Shown: piece by piece, positions 8,601-17,288 of the stretch | Layout of the letters: every line of letters begins with the position of its first letter | How positions within the stretch are numbered: the stretch's first letter is position 1 | Assembly (NCBI GenBank): GCA_051962095.1 | Contig: JBQCCP010000100.1 | Location: 1 to 23,769, forward strand | Length of the DNA: 23,769 nucleotides | Source of the DNA: 66-474 sp051962095 | GTDB taxonomy: Bacteria; Pseudomonadota; Gammaproteobacteria; Xanthomonadales; Rhodanobacteraceae | Direction of reading: 5' to 3' | Translations under genes and position numbers: made by a program | Notes under the pieces: model-generated | What the model saw: only the letters and a program-made list of their open reading frames with translations | Database searches by the model: none | What the model was told of the DNA's origin: nothing

Positions 8601-11600
8601 GGATCAGCCGCACTCCCGCGTTGCCGTCGCTGCCGCTGGACGGTGCCCAGGAAATGTTCCTGCGCGGCGTCGCGCGATGCATCTGGCACTGGTTCGAAAG
8701 CTTCGTCAACGCCCGGGAGAACTGGCTGCCGCCCGACAACTGCCAAGCGTTTCCGGTGGAACAGGTTGCGCACCGCACCTCGCCCACCAACATCGGCATG
8801 GCGCTGCTGGCGAACCTGACCGCGCACGACTTCGGCTACATCACCCGCGCCGCGCTGCTGCGCCGCACGGGCGCCACGCTCGAGACGCTGAAGCGGCTGC
8901 CGCGCCACCGCGGGCATTTCTACAACTGGTACGACACGCTGACCCTGGAGGCATTGCCGCCGCGCTACGTGTCCAGCGTGGACTCGGGCAACCTGATCGC
9001 CTGCCTGCTGGTGCTGGCGAGTGCACTGGAGCACACCAACGAGGATCCGTTGGTGTCCGTCAACCTCGCACGCGGCCTGCGCGACACCGCGCGCGTGCTG
9101 GGCGAGCAGTTGCCGGGGGTGGACGGCGCCGAGCCGCACGCCAACCTCGCACTGGCGGCCACCCTCGCCGAACTCGACGGCCTGCTTGCCGATGCGGTCG
9201 GCCATTCGGACAACCTGCCCGTCCTGCACGGACTGCTGGCGCGCATCGAGGCCGAGTCCGGCAAGCTCGCGCAACTCGCGGCCGGCACCGCGGTGCCGCG
9301 CGAGTTCGCGGAATGGGTCGGAGTCTTCGCGCGCCAGGCCACGGCCGCGTACGAGGAACTGGACGAGCTGGCGCCGTGGCTGGGCCTCGGCGACTGCGGC
9401 AGCGACGACGAAATCGCGCGCGCCCGGCTGGACGAGCTGGAACGCAACCCCTCGCGCGCACGCGCCCAGGCGCTGGCGGGCGACGCGATCCTGCGTCTCG
9501 CCAGCGAAGGCGCCACCGACGTGTGCGCCGCCCTCGAGGAACTGCGCGCCACGCTGAATCGCCAGCACGACGACGCGCTGGCGCTGGCCGCGCTTTGCCG
9601 CGCGTTCGCGGCGATGGATCTCGAATTCCTGTGGGACGAGCGGCGCGAACAGTTCGTGATCGGCTACGACGTCGATCGCGACAAGCGCGACGCCAGCCAC
9701 TACGACCTGCTGGCGTCGGAATCGCGGATCCTCAGCTACGTCGCGATCGCGCAGGGCCAGGTGCCGCCGACCCACTGGTTCAAGCTCGGGCGCCTGTTCA
9801 CGATCGCGGTCGGCCGGCCCACGCTGGTGTCGTGGAGCGGCTCGATGTTCGAGTACCTGATGCCGCACCTCTTGATGCCGGCGTATCGCAACACGCTGCT
9901 GTTCGATACCTGCAGCGCCGCGGTGGCGCGGCAGATCCAGTACGGCGGCCAGCAGCAGGTGCCGTGGGGCGTGTCGGAATCCGCGTACAACACCACCGAC
10001 GCAAACCTGACCTATCAATACCGCGCGTTCGGCGTACCGGGCCTCGGGCTGAAGCGCGGCCTGGGCGAAGACCTGGTAATCGCGCCGTACGCCAGTGCGA
10101 TGGCGTTGATGTTCGATCCCGCCGCGGCCTGCGACAACCTCGAACGCCTGGCCGGCATCGGCGCGCTCACCCGCTACGGCTTTTACGAAGCACTCGACTT
10201 CACCGCGGGGCGCGTCAGCGAGAACGAGGATTTCGCGCTGGTGAAAAGCTGGATGGTGCACCACCACGGCATGAGTTTCCTCGCGCTGTCCTCGCTGCTG
10301 AACGGACAGCCGCTGCAGCAGCGCTTCATGCGCGAGCCGATGTTCCGCGCCCACGAACTGCTGTTGCGCGAAAAGATTCCCGAGGCGCGGCCGCGCCATC
10401 CGGCCACGCTGGACGTGGAGCAGCCGCGCCAGACCCGCGCGGGCACCGGCGTACAGACGCGCGACGTCACGCGCATGGACACGCCGCTGCCCGAAGTGCA
10501 CCTGCTGTCCAACGGCAATTACCACGTGATGCTGACCCAGACCGGCGCGGGCTACAGCCGCTGGCGCGACCTCGCGCTGACCCGCTGGCGCGGCGACGCG
10601 GTGCGCGACGACGAAGGCACCTTCGTGTACCTGCACGACGTCGAGTCGGGCAACGTGTGGTCGGCGACGTTTCAGCCCCTGGGCGATGCGGGCGGCAGTT
10701 GCAGCGCGACGTTCTCGCAGGCGCGCGCGGAATTCCACCGCAACGACCACGGCATCGCCACCGAGGTGCTGGTCGCGGTATCGGCCGAGGACGACATCGA
10801 ACTGCGGCGGGTGCGCTTGACCAACCGCACCCTGAAGACGCGCACGCTGGAAATCACCACCTACGCCGAGATCGTGCTGGCGCCGCCGGATGCCGACGCC
10901 TCGCATCCCGTGTTCAGCAAGCTCTTCCTCGAAACCGAATCGGCACCGGAACTGGACGCGCTGCTGGTGACACGCCGCCCACGCAGCCCGGACGAACACA
11001 ACCCCTGGCTGGTCCACCAGGTGACCACCCGCGGCGGCACGCTGGGAAGCGGCGGCTTCGAAACCGACCGCGAAGCGTTCCTCGGGCGCCTGCGCGGTCC
11101 CGCGAACGCACGCTCGATCGCGGACGGCGCCGTGCTGCCCGGCCATACCGGAGCGGTGCTCGATCCGATCGTCTCGATCCGGCGCCGCATCCAGATCCGC
11201 CCCGGCCACACCGCGAGCCTCGACATCCTCACCGGCATCGCGCGCGATCGCGAGGCCGCGCTCAACCTGGCGCGCAAATACCGCGAACGGCACCTGCACC
11301 TGCGCGTGTTCCAGTTGGCGTGGACCCACGACCAGGTGGCGCTGCAGCAGCTCAACATGACGGCGGTGGAAGCGCAGCGCTACGAACGCGTGGCCAGCGC
11401 GCTGCTGTACGGCCCGATCGCAGCACGCCGCGACGCAGACGGCGCGCTGCCCACGCAATCGGCGCTGTGGAAGCACGGCATCTCCGGCGACCTGCCGATC
11501 GTGCTGGCGCGGATCGCCAACGTCAGCCAGATCGACCTGGTGCGGCACTTGATCCAGGCCCACGGCTACTGGCAGTTGCGCGGCCTGCCCGCCGACCTCC

Positions 11601-14380
11601 TGATCTGGAACGAGGAACTGTCCGGCTACCGGCAGGAGTTGCAGGAACACATCCTTTATCTGATCGAATCGGGTGCCGAGGCGCGCGGCGGCCAGGGCCG
11701 CGGAAAGATGTTCGCGTGGCGCATCGAACACCTGGCCGCGCCCGATCGCGCGCTGATGCTGTCGGTGGCGCGCTGCGTTTTCTCGGGCGACGAAGGCCGC
11801 CTGCGCGACCAGATTGCCCGGATGATCCCGGAGCCCGACACCGAACCGCCCTCGAAACTTGCGCTGCGCAAACCCTTGCCCGCGAGCTACGCGCTGCAAC
11901 CGCTTTCCGAAGACCTGCGGCTGCCGACCCTGCTGGGCGGCTTCCGCAACGACGGCAGCGAATACGCGATCTGGCTGAAGCCCGGCGCGCCGACGCCCGC
12001 GCCGTGGAGCAACGTGCTCGCCAACGAGTCGTTCGGTTCGGTGGTCAGCGAATCCGGCGGCGCCTACACGTTCGCCGAGAACGCGCACGAATTCCGCCTG
12101 ACGCCCTGGTACAACGACCCGCTGCGCGACACCAGCGGCGAAGCGCTGTGGCTGCGCGACGAAACCACCGGCGAATTCTGGTCGGCGCTGCCGCAGCCGT
12201 CGCCCAGCGGCGATCCGTACCGTACCTGCCACGGCTTCGGTTACAGCCGCTTCGAGCACGCGCACGCCGACCTCTACAGCGAGGCCACGGTGTTCGTGGC
12301 GCGCGAAGCGCCGGTCAAGCTGACGCTGCTGAAACTCGCGAACAAGAGCGACCGCCCGCGCAAGGTCTCGCTGACCAGCTACGTCGAATGGGTGCTGGGC
12401 GAGCGCCGCGACCGCAGCGGACGCCACGTGATCACCCGCATCGATCCCGGCTGCGGCGCGCTGTTCGCGCACAACCCCTTCCACGACGTGTTTTCCTCGC
12501 GCGTCGCCTTCCACGCGATGGGCGCGGCGCGCACGGCCGTCACCGCCGACCGGCTCGGATTCATCGGCCGCAACCGCGGCATGGGCGCGCCGCTTGGAAT
12601 GCGTACCGAAACCCTTGACGGCGCGGTGGGCGCGGGGCTGGACGCCTGTTCCGCCCAACGCGTCACCTGGGAACTGCTGCCGGGCGGGGAAATCGAAACG
12701 GTGGTCGTGCTGGGCGCCGCGGCGGGCGAAATCGAAGCGCGCGCGCTGGTGCGGGCGTTCGGCGACGCCGTTCCCGCGCAGGATGAACTTCAGCGCGTGC
12801 GCGCGCACTGGCACGACGCGCTCTCGCAACTGCACGTGCGCACGCCCGGTGCCGCCACTGACCTGCTCGCGAACGGCTGGCTGCTGTACCAGGTGCTGGC
12901 GTCGCGCATCCTCGCGCGCAGCGGCTATTACCAGTCCGGCGGCGCCTGGGGATTCCGCGACCAGTTGCAGGATGCGATGGCGCTGTTGAATGCGCGGCCC
13001 GGATTCACCCGCGCGCAACTGCTGCGCTGTGCCGCGCACCAGTTCCGCGAGGGCGACGTCCAGCACTGGTGGCACCCGCCCACGGGCAAGGGCGTGCGCA
13101 CGCGCATTTCCGACGACCTGCTGTGGCTGCCCTGGTGCACGGCCGAATACGTGCGCGTCACCGGCGACGCCGCCGTGCTGGACGAGACTGCGCCGTTCCT
13201 CGAAGGCCGCGCCCTCGCCGCCGACGAGGAGTCGGTGTATGAGGATGCGCGCACCACCGGCGAATCGGCCAGCCTGTACGAACACTGCCTGCGCGCGATC
13301 CGCCACAGCCTGCGTTTCGGCGAGCACGGCCTGCCGCTGATCGGCGGAGGCGACTGGAACGACGGCATGAACCGGCTGGGCCTCGCCGGCCGCGGCGAGA
13401 GCGTGTGGCTGGGCATGTTCCTGCACGACGTCCTGAAGCGCTTCGGGCCGCTGGCAGCCGCGCGCGAAGGCGAAGCGGTCGCCGCCGATCTCGTCGCCAC
13501 GGCCGCCGAACTCGAACGGATGCTGGAGCGCCACGCCTGGGACGGCGACTGGTACCTGCGCGCGTGGAACGACGACGGCGTCGCGATCGGTTCCGCGCGC
13601 AGCGAGGAATGCCGGATCGACTCGCTGCCGCAAAGCTGGTCGGCGCTGGCCGGCATCGGCGACCCCGCGCGCAGCGACCGCGCGATGGACGCGGTGCTGG
13701 AACACCTTGCCGACAGCGAGGCGGGCCTGGTGAAACTGTTCACGCCGCCGTTCGACAAGGCGCCGCTCGATCCCGGCTATATCCGCGGCTACGTGCCAGG
13801 CGTGCGCGAGAACGGCGGGCAGTACACCCATGCCGCGGTGTGGGTGGCGATGGCGCTGGCCGAACGCGGCCGCGCCGAAGACGCGTGGCGCATCGCGCGC
13901 ATGCTGAATCCGCTGTCACACACCGGCGACGCCGATGCGCTGCAACGCTATCGCCTCGAACCCTACGTGGTCGCGGCCGACGTCTATGCCGCCGAAGGCC
14001 ACCGCGGCCGCGGCGGCTGGAGCTGGTACACCGGTTCCGCGGGCTGGATGTATCGCCTGCTGATCGAATCGCTGCTCGGCCTGCGCCGCGAAGGCAACAC
14101 GCTCTCGTTCGCGCCCTGTGTGCCGGACGACTGGGAACGCTGGTCGGCTGACTGGCGCCAGGGCGGCGCGCATTACCGCATCGAGTTCGTGCGCAAGCCC
14201 GGCGACACCGGCATCGCCGACATCAGCGTGGACGGGGCGCTGCAGCCCGGGCGCGCGATCGAATTGATCGACGATGGCCGGCCGCACGACGTGCTGGTGC
14301 GCTTCGACAAGCTGCCGCTTTCACGCGACGCCGACATCGGCGTGGCCCTGAGCGAGGAAAATCGAGCCCGTCATTCTTGA
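5615..14380 (+). CDS. ndvB: cyclic beta-1,2-glucan synthase (GT84-GH189-GH94 multidomain)
   Basis: 2,921 aa, close to the 2,800-2,900 aa of Agrobacterium ChvB and Brucella Cgs. These inner-membrane proteins start, extend and cyclise beta-1,2-glucan from UDP-glucose. After an N-terminal region, helices lie near 420-439 and 448-475. The glycosyltransferase follows, with DAD at 638-640 and HRWTRGDW at 785-792. More helices lie near 830-845, 850-871, 954-973 and 980-998. The glucoamylase-like cyclising domain (about 1020-1590) shows TSPTNIG (1055-1061), FYNWYDT (1102-1108) and WMVHHHGMS. Two GT36/GH94 beta-sandwich regions (from about 1627 and 2104) precede a phosphorylase-like barrel with GGDWNDGMN around 2579-2586, which sets chain length in Brucella Cgs. 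The GTG at 5615 is the longest start but has no good SD and begins an arginine-rich stretch; the ATG at 5711 (residue 33) is an alternative. A weak promoter, TTGCGG/TAACAT, may lie at 5556-5582. Confidence 0.93.
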   Translation: MPRKHRPQAWIRRFRIRRAARRIAHVHTAPRDMPDAAALAVSAAALAREHNRLTDAPPFDIARALTQHDQTLAHAYAVARTAASENRRVEPAAEWLIDNVYLIRNQIREVREALSPRVWRRLPRSKTADGTVVPRILRLLRACIASLDGNLEPDAIERYLDDYQRHGPLDMVELWTLPVLIRVTLIEGLAACAVAIARRLEAYSRAEFWAEHLVDVATHTPAEMLVSVAEMARAESFISPAFAAEFYRLLEGKHPSLKLALSFAEGQLEQRGTSVARVIDGEAREQAADQVSIANRINSLRRVNETNWSELIERVAVVDRILAEDPAGAYADMDFATRGRYRYTIESLALRSGHGEPDIARRAIELAAADHDPAGDPRVHHVGYFLIGPGRAALERELGASAPAEHRIAARLRRWPSATYLGGIFTISLVITALVWSGHRWYVAPMPLAVDVVLLIAVFVAASQPAVALVNWALGMLVPAQLLPKMSFSGGSPDDCRTLVVVPWLLGSPHGLAEQLDELEIRYLGNRDPNLRYALLTDFPDAPERDMPGDAGLLQAATAGVDRLNAKYPLAGSTRFYLFHRPREWNARQSVWMGFERKRGKLGDLNRILRGVPPERAFSVVIGDVEALQTARYVITLDADTQLPPEAARKLIETMAHPLNRPWFSKGSRRVVAGYGLLQPRISVTWSADRPSRFARLYSDSTGLDPYTRAVSDVYQDLFCEASFVGKGIYDVDAFSRSVGSRFPNDLILSHDLLEGSYARAGLVSDIELIEHQPNSFSVDVRRRHRWTRGDWQIVQWLLPIVPGPRRRGLRNTLKAHHRWKILDNLRRGLVPLAMLALLLRGWSHGPFAVYWTLVVVVLLLGAPLLIALVQVGRNVKQRVPRRRWRSTWRGIRDELLRDVFSIATLPFETWLNLDAIARSAGRLLFTRRHLLEWTPMTDAVRGAASTLPRYARLMWVAPATAVVAGLLLAWAVPEALPAALAFLTLWFMSPVLAWWISRTPALPSLPLDGAQEMFLRGVARCIWHWFESFVNARENWLPPDNCQAFPVEQVAHRTSPTNIGMALLANLTAHDFGYITRAALLRRTGATLETLKRLPRHRGHFYNWYDTLTLEALPPRYVSSVDSGNLIACLLVLASALEHTNEDPLVSVNLARGLRDTARVLGEQLPGVDGAEPHANLALAATLAELDGLLADAVGHSDNLPVLHGLLARIEAESGKLAQLAAGTAVPREFAEWVGVFARQATAAYEELDELAPWLGLGDCGSDDEIARARLDELERNPSRARAQALAGDAILRLASEGATDVCAALEELRATLNRQHDDALALAALCRAFAAMDLEFLWDERREQFVIGYDVDRDKRDASHYDLLASESRILSYVAIAQGQVPPTHWFKLGRLFTIAVGRPTLVSWSGSMFEYLMPHLLMPAYRNTLLFDTCSAAVARQIQYGGQQQVPWGVSESAYNTTDANLTYQYRAFGVPGLGLKRGLGEDLVIAPYASAMALMFDPAAACDNLERLAGIGALTRYGFYEALDFTAGRVSENEDFALVKSWMVHHHGMSFLALSSLLNGQPLQQRFMREPMFRAHELLLREKIPEARPRHPATLDVEQPRQTRAGTGVQTRDVTRMDTPLPEVHLLSNGNYHVMLTQTGAGYSRWRDLALTRWRGDAVRDDEGTFVYLHDVESGNVWSATFQPLGDAGGSCSATFSQARAEFHRNDHGIATEVLVAVSAEDDIELRRVRLTNRTLKTRTLEITTYAEIVLAPPDADASHPVFSKLFLETESAPELDALLVTRRPRSPDEHNPWLVHQVTTRGGTLGSGGFETDREAFLGRLRGPANARSIADGAVLPGHTGAVLDPIVSIRRRIQIRPGHTASLDILTGIARDREAALNLARKYRERHLHLRVFQLAWTHDQVALQQLNMTAVEAQRYERVASALLYGPIAARRDADGALPTQSALWKHGISGDLPIVLARIANVSQIDLVRHLIQAHGYWQLRGLPADLLIWNEELSGYRQELQEHILYLIESGAEARGGQGRGKMFAWRIEHLAAPDRALMLSVARCVFSGDEGRLRDQIARMIPEPDTEPPSKLALRKPLPASYALQPLSEDLRLPTLLGGFRNDGSEYAIWLKPGAPTPAPWSNVLANESFGSVVSESGGAYTFAENAHEFRLTPWYNDPLRDTSGEALWLRDETTGEFWSALPQPSPSGDPYRTCHGFGYSRFEHAHADLYSEATVFVAREAPVKLTLLKLANKSDRPRKVSLTSYVEWVLGERRDRSGRHVITRIDPGCGALFAHNPFHDVFSSRVAFHAMGAARTAVTADRLGFIGRNRGMGAPLGMRTETLDGAVGAGLDACSAQRVTWELLPGGEIETVVVLGAAAGEIEARALVRAFGDAVPAQDELQRVRAHWHDALSQLHVRTPGAATDLLANGWLLYQVLASRILARSGYYQSGGAWGFRDQLQDAMALLNARPGFTRAQLLRCAAHQFREGDVQHWWHPPTGKGVRTRISDDLLWLPWCTAEYVRVTGDAAVLDETAPFLEGRALAADEESVYEDARTTGESASLYEHCLRAIRHSLRFGEHGLPLIGGGDWNDGMNRLGLAGRGESVWLGMFLHDVLKRFGPLAAAREGEAVAADLVATAAELERMLERHAWDGDWYLRAWNDDGVAIGSARSEECRIDSLPQSWSALAGIGDPARSDRAMDAVLEHLADSEAGLVKLFTPPFDKAPLDPGYIRGYVPGVRENGGQYTHAAVWVAMALAERGRAEDAWRIARMLNPLSHTGDADALQRYRLEPYVVAADVYAAEGHRGRGGWSWYTGSAGWMYRLLIESLLGLRREGNTLSFAPCVPDDWERWSADWRQGGAHYRIEFVRKPGDTGIADISVDGALQPGRAIELIDDGRPHDVLVRFDKLPLSRDADIGVALSEENRARHS

Positions 14381-14416
14381 TGAGGTTGCATCGTCACCCG
14401 GGGAGGGTCCATGCAC

Positions 14417-14423
14417 AGAGGAA
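14417..14423 (+). promoter_or_regulatory. Shine-Dalgarno site that decides the GH39 start
   Basis: AGAGGAA stands 7 bases before the ATG at 14431. The reading frame opens earlier, at 14377-14382, where TTG and ATG codons overlap the synthase stop, but the residues this adds (RLHRHPGRVHAQRNSS) look non-conserved. The SD favours 14431 as the main start. Confidence 0.6.
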
Positions 14424-14430
14424 CTCGTCC

Positions 14431-15873
14431 ATGCCCACCACCTTCACCTGCAACCTGGATGCGCCGGGAAGCGGACTCGCGCACGTCTGGAGCCACACCG
14501 TCGGCAGCGGTCGCGCGCTGCTGGCGCTGCGCGCCGACTGGCAGGCGCAGATGCGCAAGACCCGCGTCGAACTCGGGGTGCGTTATGTACGTTTCCACGG
14601 CCTGCTGAACGACGAGATGTGCACCTACCTGATCGAGTGCGACAAGGATGTGTATTCGTTCTTCAACGCCGACCAGGTCTTCGATTTCCTGGTGTCGATC
14701 GGGATGAAGCCGTTCGTGGAGCTTTCTTTCATGCCGACCGCGTTGCAGACCGGCGGCGACATCGTGTTTTTTTACAAGGCCAACGTGACCCCGCCGCGCG
14801 ACTACGCCAAGTGGGCCGACCTGGTCGCGCGGCTGGTGAAGCACTGGGTCGGGCGCTACGGCGCCGACGAGGTGCGTTCGTGGTACTTCGAGGTGTGGAA
14901 CGAACCCGATCTCGACGCGTTCTGGAAAGGCAGCCAGGCCGATTACTTCAAGCTCTACCAGTGCACCGCGAACGCGATCAAGGACGTCGATGCGCAGCTG
15001 CGCGTGGGCGGCCCGGCCACGGCCGATGACGAATGGGTGCCGGATTTCCTCGGCTTCTGCGAGGCGAACCACCTGCCGCCGGATTTCGTGTCCACCCACC
15101 ACTACCCGACCGATGCGCTGGGCAAGCCCGGCGACGACACCGAAACCCAGCTTTCCGACGCGCCGCGCGACGTGCTGATCCAGCGCGTGCGCAAGATGCG
15201 CGCGACCGTCGGCGACCGCACGCTCTGCTACACGGAATGGAATTCGTCGTCCAATCCGTTCTTCGAATTCCACGACGAACCCTACGCCGCGGCGTTCCTG
15301 TTCAAGAACATGCTGGAAGTGGCCGACCTCGTGCACTGCTACAGCTGGTGGACGTTCTCCGACATCTTTGAGGAAAACTATTTCTCCTCGATTCCGTTCC
15401 ACGGCGGCTTCGGCCTGCAGACCATCAACGGGATCGCCAAGCCGACCTACCGCGCGATGCAGTTGCTGCACGGACTGGGCGACGCGCGCCTGCCAGTCGA
15501 AGGTTCGCACCCCACCGTGGACGCGTGGGCGGTGCGTGCCGACGACAGCTATGTCGACCTGCTGCTCACGAACCACGCCTTCCCGCGCCACGCCATCTCG
15601 AACGAAGCCGTGACCTGGCACGTGCAAAGTTCGCGCGAGCCCAAGACCGCGAGCGTGCAGCGCGTGGACGACGCCCACTGCAACAGCCGGGCCGCCTGGC
15701 TGGACATGGGCTCACCCGGCTACCTCGATGCACGGCAAGTCGGAGCACTCGATCAGGCCTCGCAGCTCGAATCCGAATCCGTCGCGATCGTGCCGCAGGG
15801 CGAAGGCTTCGACATCCGGCTCGACCTGCCGCCGCACGCAATCGCGGCGGTGCGCGTGGAACTCGCGGCTTGA
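14431..15873 (+). CDS. GH39-type beta-glycosidase (xylosidase family)
   Basis: 480 aa, usual for family 39 (beta-xylosidase, alpha-L-iduronidase) of clan GH-A. RYVRFHGLLNDEM (about 51-63) matches the conserved N-terminal strand of GH39 xylosidases. EVWNEPDLD carries the expected acid/base Glu158, and CYTEWNSSS carries the nucleophile Glu269, as expected for a retaining (alpha/beta)8 barrel. The C-terminal 110 residues look like the beta-sandwich seen in the family. There is no signal peptide, so it probably acts in the cytoplasm on short saccharides. The family name implies xylosides, but its place between a glucan synthase and a GH144-type enzyme suggests a gluco-oligosaccharide or a decorated glucan instead; this is inference. 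Its TGA lies 11 bases before the next ATG. Confidence 0.85.
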   Translation: MPTTFTCNLDAPGSGLAHVWSHTVGSGRALLALRADWQAQMRKTRVELGVRYVRFHGLLNDEMCTYLIECDKDVYSFFNADQVFDFLVSIGMKPFVELSFMPTALQTGGDIVFFYKANVTPPRDYAKWADLVARLVKHWVGRYGADEVRSWYFEVWNEPDLDAFWKGSQADYFKLYQCTANAIKDVDAQLRVGGPATADDEWVPDFLGFCEANHLPPDFVSTHHYPTDALGKPGDDTETQLSDAPRDVLIQRVRKMRATVGDRTLCYTEWNSSSNPFFEFHDEPYAAAFLFKNMLEVADLVHCYSWWTFSDIFEENYFSSIPFHGGFGLQTINGIAKPTYRAMQLLHGLGDARLPVEGSHPTVDAWAVRADDSYVDLLLTNHAFPRHAISNEAVTWHVQSSREPKTASVQRVDDAHCNSRAAWLDMGSPGYLDARQVGALDQASQLESESVAIVPQGEGFDIRLDLPPHAIAAVRVELAA

Positions 15874-15884
15874 GGCAGCAGTGC

Positions 15885-17288
15885 ATGTCCGCCCACGTGA
15901 CCCCGCCGCCCACCAACCACACTCCCCGCGGGCGCAACATCGACCGCACCAGTCACACCGACGAGGCGGTGCTGGACGACCTGCAGCGCAAGGCGTTCCG
16001 CTTCTTCGAGCGGCACGTCAATCCGGAAACCGGCCTGGTGCTGGACTCCACGCGCCCGACCCAGCCGGCCAGCATCGCCGCGGTCGGTTTCGCGCTGTCG
16101 TGTTATCCGGTGGCGGTCGAGCGCGGCTGGCTGCTGTACCGCGACGCGCTCGCCTACACGCTGGCGGCGCTGCGCTTCTTCGATGCCGCGGACCAGAGCG
16201 GCGCCGCCGACGGCGTCGGCTACAAGGGGTTCTTCTACCATTTCCTCGATCCGAAGAGCGCCACCCGCACCTGGAAGTGCGAGCTTTCCACGATCGACAC
16301 CGCGCTGCTGCTGGCGGGCATGCTGGTGGCCGCGCAATATTTTTCCGGCGACGGCGCCGAAGAGCGCGAGGTGCGCGAACGGGCGCAGGCGATCTACGCG
16401 CGCGTGGACTGGCGCTGGGCGCAGGACGGCGGCGATGCGGTGGCGCTGGGCTGGAAACCGGAGTCGGGTTTCCTGCCGTGCCGCTGGTTCGGCTACAACG
16501 AGGCGCTGATCCTGTACGTGCTGGCACTGGCCGCACCGGAATTTTCGGTGACGCCCGACGCATACCACGCGTGGACGTCCACCTTCAAGTGGCGGCGGCT
16601 GTACGGCCGCGACGTGCTGTACGCCGGGCCGCTGTTCATCCACCAGTTCTCGCACATCTGGATCGATACGCGCGGCATCCGCGACCACTTCATGGCGTCC
16701 AAGCACACCGATTATTTCGAGAACAGCCGCGTCACCACGGAAATCCAGCGCGAATACGCGCGCCGCAATCCGCGCCGCTTCGTGGGCTACGAAAAGAACT
16801 GCTGGGGCTTCTCGGCCACCGACGGGCCCGGCAACGTCAAGGCGACTTATCGCGGTCGCACCCGCCAGTTCTATGACTACACCGCGCGCGGAGCGCCCTT
16901 CGGGCCCGACGACGGCACCATCTCGCCGTGGTCGGCGATCGCCTCGCTGCCGTTCGCGCCCCGGATCGTGCTGGACGAAATCCGCCACCTCGAAACGCTG
17001 ATCGGCCACAGTGCGGCGGGTTACGGCTTCCACGCCTCGTTCAACATGTCGTATCCCGAACCCAATTACGCCGATCCCGATGGCGGCATGACCGCGTGGG
17101 TGTCGCCATGGCACTTCGCGCTGCACCAGGGACCAATCGTGCTGATGATCGAGAACCATCGCAGCAGGATGCTCTGGGACCTGATGCGCGAGTGCGCCGC
17201 GATCCGCACGGGCCTGCAGCGCGCGGGCTTCGTCGGCGGGTGGCTGGACAACGCATCCACGAATTCCAACAAGGAGGAGTTGCCATGA
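15885..17288 (+). CDS. stand-alone glucoamylase-like protein, GH144-type (putative endo-beta-1,2-glucanase)
   Basis: 467 aa. The (alpha/alpha)6-type sequence matches the glucoamylase-like family (PF10091) that includes GH144 endo-beta-1,2-glucanases: RKAFRFFERHVNPETGLVLDST (split here at about 28-48), then TIDTALLLAGMLVAA, WFGYNEALILYVLA, HQFSHIWIDTRG, CWGFSATDGPG (306-316) and SPWSAIASLPFAP. Characterised GH144 members cut linear beta-1,2-glucan to sophoro-oligosaccharides. Several motifs resemble the internal domain of the neighbouring synthase. No signal peptide is seen, whereas many degradative GH144 enzymes are exported, so this copy may act inside the cell. The frame opens upstream to 15525, overlapping the GH39 gene; the ATG at 15885 has a GAGG at 15872-15875 that overlaps the GH39 stop. 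ATGA links it to the SDR gene. Confidence 0.82.
   Translation: MSAHVTPPPTNHTPRGRNIDRTSHTDEAVLDDLQRKAFRFFERHVNPETGLVLDSTRPTQPASIAAVGFALSCYPVAVERGWLLYRDALAYTLAALRFFDAADQSGAADGVGYKGFFYHFLDPKSATRTWKCELSTIDTALLLAGMLVAAQYFSGDGAEEREVRERAQAIYARVDWRWAQDGGDAVALGWKPESGFLPCRWFGYNEALILYVLALAAPEFSVTPDAYHAWTSTFKWRRLYGRDVLYAGPLFIHQFSHIWIDTRGIRDHFMASKHTDYFENSRVTTEIQREYARRNPRRFVGYEKNCWGFSATDGPGNVKATYRGRTRQFYDYTARGAPFGPDDGTISPWSAIASLPFAPRIVLDEIRHLETLIGHSAAGYGFHASFNMSYPEPNYADPDGGMTAWVSPWHFALHQGPIVLMIENHRSRMLWDLMRECAAIRTGLQRAGFVGGWLDNASTNSNKEELP
17271..17277 (+). promoter_or_regulatory. strong Shine-Dalgarno site for the SDR gene
   Basis: AAGGAGG, a near-perfect anti-SD match, lies 7 bases before the ATG at 17285 and inside the last codons of the GH144-type gene. 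It is the strongest ribosome site I found in the glucan cluster, suggesting the dehydrogenase is made at a higher rate than its upstream partners. Confidence 0.7.

Noticed and set aside
8413..12618. A long plus-strand frame of about 1,400 codons inside the glucan synthase gene
   Set aside because: It is an offset frame full of Arg, Ala and Pro without any motif; the synthase frame covers it with conserved motifs throughout.
5978..13831. A stop-free antisense frame of about 2,600 codons opposite the glucan synthase
   Set aside because: High GC in third codon positions removes stops from the opposite strand. The translation is low-complexity, rich in Arg, Ala, His and Gln, with no recognisable domain, while the plus strand encodes a clear synthase. 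It is a shadow.
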